A DNA stretch of 64,000 nucleotides, from positions 11,062,279-11,126,278 of the forward strand of contig OZ025273.1 in assembly GCA_964019165.1 (NCBI GenBank), written 5' to 3'. Below the pieces are notes generated by a model that searched no databases, was not told the DNA's origin, and saw only the letters and a program-made list of their open reading frames with translations. Origin of the DNA: Mastigias papua (Eukaryota > Cnidaria > Scyphozoa > Rhizostomeae > Mastigiidae). Shown here piece after piece: positions 29,088 to 61,782 of this stretch. The first letter of the stretch is position 1. Each line of letters opens with the position of its first letter. The translations under genes and the position numbers were made by a program.

Positions 29088-31525
29088 AATACAAATATTC
29101 AAGAACACCACAGTATGATTATTTCACAATTGAAATGCTATTATCAGCTATGGGTCCTCCACTTCTAAGCATTATAAGAATAAAAATAGGAACAACAAAA
29201 AGTAAGAGTGGCAAATAAATAACTATAGTGTCAGTGGTAATATATATTCATAGAAATTTTCAAGCTAACAAGAGGTTGTTCAGTTTATCGGAAAATCACT
29301 AAGGTTTCGCTCCTTTCTTTTCTCAGGCAGGTCATTGTAAACTTTTGCAGATAATAATCAGTGCAGATTTCTTTGCAAATTCAGTTCTCAATTCTAGAAT
29401 CTTCAGGAGGAACATATTGTCTCAAGTGTTTTGGGTGTGCTCGAGTTTTGTGAAATAGCCATGAAAGTTTACATAGCATGTACCATCCAACCATTTCTTC
29501 TGAAAAAATTACAGGCATGCCTTTTTTGTAATCATTGTGTATCATGCTGTTTTTGTATATTTTATCAATTACAGTTGTTAATGTATAAATATTATTTAAT
29601 TTTGAGTTGTAAATATAGATATGTAATACTATTGTATAGTTAATTGCAGAATTGAAATGAACTGAACTGAGCTGAGCAAGAGGCTATATAAAAATGATAT
29701 ATAGTTGCTTGTTAACAAAACGGATGTCGCATGACAATGAAGCAGTCAAAATGGTTGCTTGGCAAGGCGTATATTTATCTGTATTGGAATCGAGTTGAAT
29801 GATGTCATAAAGCACTAAAAACCTACCCTTGATTTTAAGCACAAAACGAAATTTCATTACGTTCTAGGGAATTACTGCCGTCCAAAAAGATATTACTTAT
29901 CTGCAGCAGCATCAATTTCATGTCACAAGGAGGGAAATTGCAAAATCCTTAATTGTTTTCAAACCTTAAGGCAAGAAGTAAGGAATGTTCGTTTGTAGCA
30001 GTTACAACTAGCGCTAACAAATTGGCTGAGAGTTGTTTCGATCTCATCCAAATGCCATTATCAAGGGAAATATGAGGTAAGTATCATCATTATCATTATC
30101 AAGGTAACACTTGACTGCTATACATAGCACTATAAACACTATGGATCTGGTGTCATCTAACCTGATCGAAGAAAATATACGCTGTTCTCATTCTAAAGTT
30201 AAATGAAGTTCAACCGACATAAACAGATGCTTCTCAAAAGGAAATGACATAATAAATATCAAGCAGAATCAGGTGTGTCGTCTTACAAAATTTAGAAGGG
30301 GAGCTCCGAGGTGGTTGTTCTTATGTAACACGGCTATGACAACATCTAATGTTTCATTAAAACGTTCACAGATTAAATACAGACATGATTATACAAAATT
30401 GCGATGTAACTCAGGAAAAACATTCATCATGCTATGACAAAGAGTCAAATTCAAGCTGCCAAACTAGCATAAGTTCACTGAAAAGGGGGTTGAGCCCCCT
30501 TAACACTCTCCCATCACTTTAACGAGCTCCCTTTCACTAAATCCCTCTATGGAATATAGCACACAATAGTACCATGTACTACACTGGGATCTAACAGCTC
30601 TTGGAAATCATATGGAAAAATTAAGAATGTACCATCTGGAGCACATAGCAGTATTCCACAAGAGAAACGCAGGTTGCTTCATACATCTTAATCAATTTCT
30701 ACACTACTCTATTTATAATATACTGCAGACCAACATAACTACAATATACTTATATGTATGTAAAAGCAACAATGAAGACCAGTGCTGTTGACATGATTTC
30801 TGGATCAGAGTTGTTATTTATACCCTGCATAGTAAATCTAGTATGCAGGCCACTAGTTATTAAGGAATCCTGCTGTAAAAGCTAGAAGGGAAGGGACAAA
30901 ACCAGACTACATCTGGATTGAAATTAACGTCCTTTACTAGACTAAAATCTCAAGCTTCGTTTTGGGAAAAAGGCTAAATAAGAAATAGAACAGGCATTCC
31001 ATGACCAAGGATGGATAGAGTGGATTTGAATAAATAAAGTGAAATGGGTAAGGGGTACAAGGCACAACGTGCGAAGAATGAGGCAGAAGGATAGAACCAC
31101 ATGTTAACAGGAACGAGACGCAATGAACGGGCATAGGCCACGAGACGCGAAACACAGAAATGAAAGGGAGATAACGCTCCAAGTGACGGACGTAACTCAA
31201 ATGGAAGTATTGTTAAAGTTAACAGGTCACTTAGGAGAGCAACAACAGAAAAACTGATATTACCATTCACACAGCAAACAATTAATATTTGCTGCAATAC
31301 AGTGCAACTATGCATAAAACGAGCTAATATTTCCAACATAATATACTGTTGTATTACGACACCACAATTGGACCATTCGTTATATAACAGGAACTCTCAC
31401 ACAGGCCCCAGTAATGCCTATTCTTTGCAGTATTATGTTGTGTGTAAATGATAAAAGAGAACAGTGTATCCAACTTCACACGTTAAAGAGCTCAAAAGTT
31501 AAGTTAAGTTAGGGTGATCAGTTTA
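29086..31525. other. Gene-poor intergenic stretch
   Basis: No exon, RNA gene or clear repeat recognised. Composition is like that of nearby introns. Short open frames here show no recognisable motif and no codon structure I would defend. Confidence 0.5.
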
Positions 31526-31610
31526 TCAAGTTGAAAAATTGTTACCATCAGTCTTGCTATCTTTAACATTAACACGAGTTATGCCATCTGCTAAGCCAGA
31601 CTGGATGGTT
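31526..31610 (-). CDS. Candidate terminal coding exon of an unknown gene
   Basis: After an acceptor (TTTTTATAG) the minus strand reads one base of a split codon and then a frame encoding TIQSGLADGITRVNVKDSK followed by TDGNNFST and TGA. The acceptor, the regular composition and the stop make it exon-like, but no partner exon was found between here and the end of GPR107 at 38039, a region broken up by PLE and TA insertions. The protein family is not recognised. It could be chance. Confidence 0.3.
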
Positions 31611-32435
31611 CTATAAAAAAACAACAGCCAAATAAACAAAACGTGAGCATACAAATGAAATCACTTGCACTTTATGTAATAATTCCGATCATATATGGTG
31701 CACAACATCTCGAAGAATGAAATTTCAATATACACAGCTAAAATCGAGAAAGTCCATGACAAAAACTATGATGCGAAACAATTGTCATCAAAATAACGGA
31801 AGTTCTCTATGTAAAGCAAACAACGAATGACACCCCAGAAGGACATTTGAAAAGAATGAAGCCTATATCCCATAGTCAAATGTGCAAGTCTAGTCAATTA
31901 ATATGATTTAAATAACTCTATTGGCCTCAAGGCACTTTGGAAATGTCTAAACTAAGGTCCTAGCCATGAAACAAATGGTAACAAGGAGAATAAACCATCA
32001 GCTTGTGAGCAACATACTGCCAAACAGAAACAAAAGGATTAGGTCTTTGATTTTTACAATAAAAGTTTGTATTGCAGATGAAGCTGATTCCAAGAAAACA
32101 AATCAAACAAATGCCCCTCGTTTGATCGAATCATTGCAGTGGTTGTGCTTGTGTTTAGGTTTATGTTAAATGCTAGGGGGTAGTCATGATATTTTGCTCC
32201 CCCTGGTATCGTCCTTGTAAGTGTGGTATAGTAGCTCGTAGTATTGAAGTATGTAATTCTGTTTTGTCAGCATTCATATCGAATATAAAAAAAAAGAAAA
32301 AAAAGAAGCTGATTCTGTGACCGTCCGGACTAAGCGAATGGCATGTGGAGAAAACGAGTGGCAAGAAGCTTGGGTTCCGTACTACAGTTATTAAACATGT
32401 CGAACATATACATTACTACAAATATATAAATATAA

Positions 32436-32613
<178 letters not shown>

Positions 32614-32649
32614 CAATAGCCTTTCCATTAAAAGTTTTTAAAAATTTAT

Positions 32650-34285
<1,636 letters not shown>

Positions 34286-34289
34286 TTGA

Positions 34290-34439
<150 letters not shown>

Positions 34440-34499
34440 TACATCAACCTTTCTGTTTGCACCGAAAAAGGAGAAATCCTGGTTACTCGCTAGCTACTG

Positions 34500-34708
<209 letters not shown>

Positions 34709-34724
34709 AGTTAATTACTTTACT

Positions 34725-34888
34725 AAGTTAATTAGATATTGTTCCTTTGTTTTTATCGTTATATATGCGCTGTATGTACAGGGAATGTTATAACTTATGA
34801 AGGCTTGTGCCGAAACGTTTTAAAAGTTGGAATTTTTTCTTGAGGGTCTATTTATGTCTTTAAAAATTTCTTTATGATTGGAGCTATT
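34725..34888 (+). repeat. Second PLE tail block (internally deleted repeat)
   Basis: A direct repeat of two parts of copy A: the segment TTAGATATTGTTCCTTTG (as at 33555) is joined to the terminal block GCGCTGTATGTAC...GGAGCTATTTGAGTG (as at 34156-34294). The hammerhead-like core is decayed here: CTTATGA (34794-34800) replaces CTGATGA, while GAAAC (34812-34816) is kept. It again ends directly in a TA array. Confidence 0.8.
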
Positions 34889-34891
34889 TGA

Positions 34892-35044
<153 letters not shown>

Positions 35045-35115
35045 CAATCTATCTATCTTTATCCAAATGCAGAAAAATACATTAGAAAATAAAAACCACT
35101 TTGTTTATTGTACCG

Positions 35116-35144
35116 GTTTCATCCGTTTAATACGGAATCCTCAG
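35116..35144 (-). ncRNA. Hammerhead-like core, second type
   Basis: Minus strand: CTGAGGA (35138-35144), a helix II segment pairing TCCGT with ACGGA around a 5-nt loop, then GAAAC (35116-35120) continuing CGGTA. ACCGGU is self-complementary, so helix III could form between two molecules, with GUA as the cleavage triplet. Helix I is not evident. Known PLE hammerheads often have such minimal helices III. Confidence 0.4.
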
Positions 35145-35227
35145 TGAACTGGACATTGCCAGTCTTACGCTCAAATTTATGGAAAAGTTGTACATAGTAA
35201 TGCGTTATGCGAAAAGTTGTACATAGT

Positions 35228-35232
<5 letters not shown>

Positions 35233-35308
<76 letters not shown>
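35233..35308. repeat. TA array
   Basis: About 76 bp of TA between the second-type hammerhead-like motif and the tail of the minus-strand PLE copy. Confidence 0.97.
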
Positions 35309-35310
<2 letters not shown>

Positions 35311-35311
<1 letters not shown>

Positions 35312-36470
35312 GTCAAAAAGCTACAAGCAACCAGGTAATTTTAAAGTATAACGAGAATTCAAGAAATAAAATTATACCATTTCCAACGTTTCGGCACAAG
35401 CCTTCATCAGTAATATCATACCAGCCACGTTTTGCTCATTTATAATCATAACACGAAGGAATAATATATAATTATGTTAAAACAAAACAGTACTCTACAC
35501 AATACAACAGGACTACTATGAATAACACCTGAAATTGAAAAGAGAGGAAATGAGAGTTAGCACAGAAGATAGGGGTGTTAAAGAGGATGATGCTGTCCCT
35601 CCCATCGGAGTTAGGAGAATACCATGCAGAACAATGGAAGTGAGGATTGCAATAGAAAGAAAGCCAAACACAAATTAAAATAGATAATATAGAGAGAGCA
35701 AAGAAACCTAATGCGAACAAAGACTGGATAAATAAAATGTAGAGCAACCTAGATAACTGGAATTAAAATAAAGTACATAGAAAAGAGAGGAAAACGGGGA
35801 GTATGTAAATAAAAGCAACAAACCAACAAACTCAAATAAATAATAATACTATGTGTCTACTTCCTTAACATTAAGGCCCCGGGGTGTGAAAGCGTCTAGC
35901 TTATGTTGCCAGAAACTCTCACATATCCTATCCCCCCAACAAGCATATCAATTATAGTAACACGAATGTCTTCCAGAAACCCATGATGTCCATCCTCAGA
36001 AAATGCCTGAAGAAGTCCATCTGGGGAACTGAAGACCCTGACCTAAACCTACGATAACACGCCTTATAATTATTAAACCTAAGCCTAAAAGGCGTGCTAG
36101 TACTACCCACATACTGAACACCACACACGACACAATCAAACAAGTACACAACATTCGACGAATCACAAGTAAACGAAAAATTAATCTCATATTCCTTCTT
36201 AGTTACGTGGGAATGGAAACTATCACTATCAGGCAAAGATAAACACACTTGCTATCTGGACTTTTCACAACGAGCACAAAACCTTGTATCACAGTTTTGT
36301 TGTTAGTAAGTCTAGCCCTAACTAATATATCCTTAACGTTCTTACATCGTCTAAATGCAGTGACCGGAGGTTCAGGAAAAACCACCCTATGCTCTTCCGA
36401 ATTGGAAAGCATAGGATGGAGATCCCTTAATGTTTTCCCCACACTGTTGAGCGCTGGATGGTATGTAATA
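35311..36470 (-). pseudogene. Penelope-like element fragment, family 1, copy B
   Basis: Minus-strand remnant read from about 36470 down. One frame has VFPEPPVTAFRR and NVKDILVRARL, the linker before the GIY-YIG domain. After a frameshift near 36210-36248 a second frame has CDSSNVVYLFDCVVCGVQYV, then STSTPFRLRFNNYK, the GIY-YIG core. Further breaks follow before the conserved tail ESFWQHKLDAFTPRGLNVK and a stop at 35849-35851. The 3' region runs to a hammerhead-like core at 35388-35410. It is the same family as 33032-34285. The reverse transcriptase part is absent. Confidence 0.87.
35388..35410 (-). ncRNA. Hammerhead-like core in PLE tail (CUGAUGA form)
   Basis: Minus strand: CTGATGA (35404-35410), AGGCTTGTGCC (GGC/GCC helix II with one extra A), GAAAC (35388-35392), then GTTGG. 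This is the intact version of the cores at 34184 and 34794. A possible cleavage triplet GUA lies about 13 nt downstream, with a 4-bp AUUA/UAAU helix I. The fold was judged by eye only. Confidence 0.5.
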
Positions 36471-37730
36471 ACTAATGGAATTCTATCATCCCTCCCCGGG
36501 TTGGGTTCCCTGCCTGTCTTAGGGATTTGCGCTGATGCTTTGTATCGAGGTCACCTTGACTGCCCTCCATTCCCCGATGACACCTCTAAAGAATTGATGC
36601 TAACTGTGGAATTTAGTTTTAACAACCAAATGTATAAACAATTAGACGGAGTGGCAATGGGCAGCCCTTTGGGGCCAGCTTTAGCAAATGTTTTTGTGGG
36701 CTTTCATGAAAGTAGACTTTTTGACAACACCGAAAAACCAGGTGTCTACTTTAGATACGTGGACGATGCTCTTGTCATCTTTAGTTCCGCGCTGGATTGT
36801 AACTGTTTTCATGCAAAGCTTAACTTGTTGCATCAAGTTTTTAAATTCACAGTAGAGACGGAGCAAATCAACTCCTTGAATTTCCTAGACGTTTTGGTGG
36901 AGAAAAAAGAGGGCACTGGATTTCTTGCCAGCGTCTACAGGAAACCAACGTTTACAGGGGCAATACATCCGTTGGAATTCCTTCACCCCAAAAGCAAGAA
37001 AAATCAGCCTTATTAAAACCTTAGTTCACAGGGCACTTATTATTTGCTCCAAAACAAAATTAGGCTCCGAGTTTGACAGAATAAAACAACTGCTCATTGA
37101 AAATGGATATCCGGACGATGTCCTTCTTTCTTGTATTAAGCAAAAACGTGCCAACTTTGCAGTGGAAAGACCGTGTGGTCCTGAGAAGTGCCCGGTTTAC
37201 CTAAAATTGCCCTGGATTGGTAATGTTTCATCAAAATTTGAGAACCAAATTAATAAAGCCATTACATCCTGTTTCTATGCTGTGAAGCCTCGTGTGGTCT
37301 ACAATACTAAGGTCATGCTACCATCTGCTAAAAAAGATAGTGTTCCTACAACTCAAAAAAGTTGTGTAGTTTACGAATTTTCGTGCCGATGTGAAGCTCG
37401 GTACGTAGGGCACACTATGCAGAGACTAGCAGACAGAATAAAACAACATGCACCCACGAGCATCAGGACGAAAAACACTATAACAAGAGAACAGCCACCT
37501 CTTATGTGCAAAAACTCTAATTCTATAATGAAACGTGATTCGGCCATAGGACAACATCTCATCAAAAATCCCTGAATGCACCAAAACATATTCAGACGAT
37601 AATTTTCGGATCATAGGGCAAGCAAGATCACCCTTTCATTTAAGTGGTTTGGAATCAGTTTACATAAAGACTCAAAATCCAGTCTTGTGTAAACAAAAAG
37701 AGTTCATTTTCTCACTTGGACTCTTCAAGT
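36471..37730 (+). pseudogene. Penelope-like element, family 2: RT plus GIY-YIG, frameshifted
   Basis: The reverse transcriptase part (frame to 37016) shows ICADALYRGHL, QLDGVAMGSPLGPALANVF and the catalytic FRYVDDALVIF, then NFLDVLVEK and VYRKPTFTG. A one-base shift near 36960-37010 moves to the frame ending at 37575, with ECPV-type linker RPCGPEKCPVYLKLPWIG and the GIY-YIG domain SCVVYEFSCRCEARYVGHTM plus DRIKQHAP. A second shift near 37573 restores the tail (PFHLSGLESVYI...EFIFSLGLFK, stop about 37730). The N-terminal half of the RT is missing. It meets copy B of family 1 head to head at about 36450-36520. The open frame 36249-36470 before the RT is antisense to that other copy and is not part of this protein. 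Confidence 0.9.
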
Positions 37731-37861
37731 AAACAATGGTGAATAGGTGCCAAGAGGCCAATCATACGGCTAACTGGACACATTATTCATCATATCACAT
37801 GTATCCGCATCTGGCTATATATTTTGGTTCACCTTTCGATCGCTATCTGATGTTTCATACT

Positions 37862-37882
37862 TTGACGAGTATCGGACGAAAT
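37862..37882 (+). ncRNA. Decayed hammerhead-like core downstream of PLE family 2
   Basis: TTGACGA, then GTATCGGAC (GU pairs AC), then GAAAT. It is in the expected place, about 130 bp after the PLE stop. The first core base is T instead of C, which would break the essential C3-G8 pair, so an active ribozyme is unlikely. Confidence 0.3.
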
Positions 37883-38038
37883 AAAAGCTGTTCAATATGA
37901 CTAAAACATGGTGCCGCTTTTTCGTGCTATATAAATATATATAAAAATATATATATATCTAAATATTTCTATTTATATATTTATATCTAGATATTTATTT
38001 TAACCAGGAAGAAAGCTTTCAACTATGAAATTTTCAAC

Positions 38039-58059
<20,021 letters not shown>

Positions 58060-59229
58060 ACTCAATACTGTTATTTAGTAGTTTTGCTGTCGTTCAATAA
58101 TCCTAGCGACGACATTTCCTTTCGGTTCTTGTTTAAATGGACCTCATTATCATACTGAGACAAGCAGTCGAAAATACTAACTCGTCATAGTCACCTGTGT
58201 GGCATTAGATTACGCAAGTCGAAATATGATAACAAGGTAGTAAAGAATAACACAGAGTTACTTAATTTACCGCTGCAATAGCTTTTGTTTTCTTTAGCCG
58301 TGGTAAACCCCTTTGGCTGGAGCTGACGATCATAGGCCTTAGACTTAGTTGTGGGAGAAACACCTAGTGATGCAGAGCTAAATTTCGTACATGGGATTCC
58401 TCTCTACTCATTTTGAGCTAATAAGAAGAACATCCTCAAGGGAAGAGTTTTATGAGGCTGCACCTGTCATGATTGTTGTGTGAAAATGTAGAAGCCTGCA
58501 AACTTGTGGGTGAAAGATCTCTTTTAGTAATAATGGAAAGAACAGTTATAATCTGATTCTATTAAATTGTAATTCGGTAGCTCTATTCATACATTATTCA
58601 TACATCAGTTCATGATCAAATATTTGCACATTTTAGCAGTGATGAAGAATGCAGAAAGGGGACCTAGCTCCTCTGCACAAGTATAGAAGAAGGCTGAATC
58701 CCCTCTTCTTAAGCCCTGCATACAAAAATAGCAGCAATTTACCTTTTATGAATAAAACTGCTGTACACTACATACTCTTTGGTCTCTAATAAACGGGGGG
58801 GGGGGGGGTGGAATAAACAGGGTGGGGGTGGAAACAATTTTAAAAATATAGTACTAAAAACTATTTTTATTTGATCCCTGCTTTCTTCTAATTTCTGCAA
58901 CCTGCAATAATATCTCTATTTCAAAGATATCCATACCTTCTGAGAAAGGGGACTGCCCTGAGTCCTTAATCTGAAAGGGGCACTCAAATGCTATGAAATG
59001 ATTCATTGGTGACATTTTATTGTGCACCAGGCCCAATGCAAGCTCTCAAGAGGCTTGTAGCTATCTACTATTAAGATACATACATGGTTTCTCTTCTATA
59101 AAAATATGGATTGCAACAAAATTGCAAGTAATATTTTCATAGAATGGACTATACAAACATATAAATTCTATGTTATAAGTAGAGGATATATCAAATCAAA
59201 AAGTACAAATAGCTTGCTAAAGCAAATAG
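58060..59229. other. Spacer between the LRR gene and GPR107
   Basis: Holds the GPR107 promoter/5' UTR and the 3' UTR of the LRR gene (a minus-strand AATAAA is at about 59016-59021). A half copy of MITE family B begins near 58769 (TACTCTTTGGTCTCTAATAA), followed by a 14-base G run from about 58795. No further gene seen. Confidence 0.6.
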
Positions 59230-61461
59230 CTAAGCCAAACATCCCATCCAATTTGACTTCCTAATGAAAGCCCTGTTTGTTTTCCTTATATCAATAGGTC
59301 TTTGCAATGCAGGATGCTTTATTGTTGGCATAGTGTATCTTGTTTTGTCAGTGTAATAAAGGTGGCAAGCATTTGACTGGAAAACTGGAATGTATTTATC
59401 ATCTGCACCTTCTGAATGTGGGTCTACATATTTGACACCTTTGTGACCAATATCAATATCAAGGTGTTGGCTATCATTACTGTGCATTGTGTAAAAATTC
59501 TCTTCTGGACCTTTCTTTCCTTGAGACAGCTTCGTGTCTACTTTTGATGTTGACAAGATATCACTACTAATGGCCCCAGTTAGAGTAACGAGCTCCTCTT
59601 CCTCCACATTTGCTAAGGTTCTACTTCTCTTTATAACTTGGCTAGGTTCCTTGTAGAGGGCTAGGTTCCTTGTGCCTAATATTCTTGGGGAAAAACTGGA
59701 ATGTTTGATGTTAATTGGAATCTTAGTGGGCTGGTATCTAGAGCTAAATATCCATGAATGGAATCTCTCATCCCAATCTAGATCACACTTTTTCACATAA
59801 AACAAAGAATGCTGGTTATGAATAGGCTCTATGAAATCAGCTTGAAGATATCTAGAGGATGACAGGGAATCAACCTGCACTAACACCACTCTTACATCTG
59901 GCTTGGACACAATGTGGCCCAGTCGTTGTGGGCCAAGCAAAACTTTATCACCAACAGATGGAGCCTTTTTGACTTTTAACCTTGCAAGTGATGGGGGTGC
60001 TGTTGATGGCCTCGTCTTCCTTGACACTTTCATATTCAAGTATGGTACAGAAATGCCTAATGTGGGACTTTGTGCTATGTCACTGTAGAAAGTATCATAT
60101 GCAAAGTATGAAGTCTCCTTTGCCTCTTGAATCTGCAAAGTAATGAACTCCACCAGGTTTTCTTTAGCTTGGTATTCATCACACTCATACAATAGCTGTC
60201 TAGCTTCAATTTCAATGTCATTATTGAATGTTGCAGATATTAGGATAGTGATCACATTCTCATCACCCAGGTATGAAGACAGTTGTGGCACTAAGCAAAA
60301 TATCTGAACTAGTTCAGCAGCCAAAATGTGCTGATCCTGGGCTCCTAATTCAATGTCATTAACTCCATATGCAACCTTTATCAACTTATTATTCAAGGAT
60401 CTCATTGTATTATATAGTTGAGAGGCAATTCCTTTCCCAAAACCATCTAGTTTTATAAAGGAAAAGAGGAGAGAACTCAGATTTGTTCTCACTTGACAAG
60501 GTAGTTTCAGGATTGTATCACACATAGCTAGCTCAACATCTGTCATGCCAATTACTTGCAAAGTTGAAATCATTAGAGATTTGGGGATGGAAAATACCAA
60601 AGAAGAAACAATCAGTAGCACAAACATATTCCATTTCCCATTTGATTCATCTTTGATTTTCAAACATTCTTTCAAAAAGTCACATGAAATTTCACTGCAA
60701 GATTCCAGAACAAAATCAGTATAAAAATTTGTACAAAGATACTGCAATCTTCGGTGATCCAATGTTCTACTGTGTATTTCATTTCTACCAAAATATTTGC
60801 ACAAGTCTGCAGTTCTCTTCCCATGTATAACTGAACAGCATCCTTGCTTTCTGAAGCTCGGAATAAAATGATGACGAGGCAACTTTAGCCTGACGGGTTT
60901 TTTGCTTTTAGCAGCTTTATCAAAGAAGCTATCAACTGAGCGGCGCTCTTCTGATGATACCAGTTCTCCATCTAATGACCAGACCTTAGGTAAGCATTTT
61001 ATGACATGTTTTCTATAGTTTTCATCTCTCTCTAGCTTATCATTACCGCACAAAAATAAATTCAAAAGTTCCAAGTGGGATATCTTAGCTAGCTCTATCC
61101 AGCTCAATTGATTATATGATACTATAAGCGTGCCGAAAGTTGTAAACTTCTCGAGTCCACATAGGTCTCTAAGTTCGTTGTTGCTTACATCTAATTTCCA
61201 CAATTGGCGACATCCACTTAGGTCTATGAGAGTATCTATCTCATTATCATTTGCAATTACTATTTCAATGTTTGGACAAGCTGCTAGACCAGAGATACGT
61301 TTCAAGCCGCAACCTGACAAATCCAAAAGTGTAATGCTACCAAGGGGATCACTTGTGAGTGAACGTAGGAATGACCTTGTTACTCTTTGAAATACAGGAT
61401 CACGTTTTTCTTTATATGATGAAGTAGCACTGGATCTACTTGGTACCAAGTCAGTCATCAT
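59230..61461 (-). CDS. Intronless leucine-rich-repeat protein, 743 aa, unknown function
   Basis: One uninterrupted frame from ATG 61461 (MMTDLVPSRSS) to the stop at 59230. Residues about 40-150 form SDS22-like LRRs: LLDLSGCGLKRISGL, IVIANDNEIDTLIDLSGC, LWKLDVSNNELRDL, TLIVSYNQLSWI. They are capped by an LRRcap-like segment ending CLPKVWSLDGELVSSEERRS. The middle (about 230-450) is helical and not recognised. Residues about 490-570 look like a small SH3/Tudor-type barrel (SVGDKVLLGPQRLGHIVSKP, VVLVQVDSL). The tail is polar. No signal peptide or membrane segment. The lack of introns in a region where host genes have 19-20 exons suggests either a retrocopy that remained open or a naturally intronless gene. 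It is divergent from the exonuclease gene at 61783, 321 bp apart. Confidence 0.8.
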   Translation of the reverse strand: MMTDLVPSRSSATSSYKEKRDPVFQRVTRSFLRSLTSDPLGSITLLDLSGCGLKRISGLAACPNIEIVIANDNEIDTLIDLSGCRQLWKLDVSNNELRDLCGLEKFTTFGTLIVSYNQLSWIELAKISHLELLNLFLCGNDKLERDENYRKHVIKCLPKVWSLDGELVSSEERRSVDSFFDKAAKSKKPVRLKLPRHHFIPSFRKQGCCSVIHGKRTADLCKYFGRNEIHSRTLDHRRLQYLCTNFYTDFVLESCSEISCDFLKECLKIKDESNGKWNMFVLLIVSSLVFSIPKSLMISTLQVIGMTDVELAMCDTILKLPCQVRTNLSSLLFSFIKLDGFGKGIASQLYNTMRSLNNKLIKVAYGVNDIELGAQDQHILAAELVQIFCLVPQLSSYLGDENVITILISATFNNDIEIEARQLLYECDEYQAKENLVEFITLQIQEAKETSYFAYDTFYSDIAQSPTLGISVPYLNMKVSRKTRPSTAPPSLARLKVKKAPSVGDKVLLGPQRLGHIVSKPDVRVVLVQVDSLSSSRYLQADFIEPIHNQHSLFYVKKCDLDWDERFHSWIFSSRYQPTKIPINIKHSSFSPRILGTRNLALYKEPSQVIKRSRTLANVEEEELVTLTGAISSDILSTSKVDTKLSQGKKGPEENFYTMHSNDSQHLDIDIGHKGVKYVDPHSEGADDKYIPVFQSNACHLYYTDKTRYTMPTIKHPALQRPIDIRKTNRAFIRKSNWMGCLA

Positions 61462-61782
61462 TTCAATCTCTAATCAAATTTGACATATTCGTGCAAATGA
61501 GTACGCGGAAATGTAGCCAGTTTTTTGCATTGTTTGTAATACCACAACTTAAACGTCCAGTTTTATTTCTATCATGAACTGGATTTGGAATCTGGCTTTC
61601 CTAACGGCTGTATCAAATACTGTACAGTATATACTATCCGCGATCTTTTAACCCAATGATGTCTCACAGTTCCTCCTTTGGTATCCTAACTACAATAGAG
61701 TTCATTAGTAATTACGTCACATTCCCTTAGCAACGGTGGTTCTGGTTCTAAACAAAATATCATCCCCTTGGATACAATAGAA

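Noticed and set aside
36249..36470. N-terminal part of the 255-codon frame read as part of the PLE protein
   Set aside because: It is antisense to the minus-strand PLE copy, whose linker motif VFPEPPVTAFRR lies on the other strand here.
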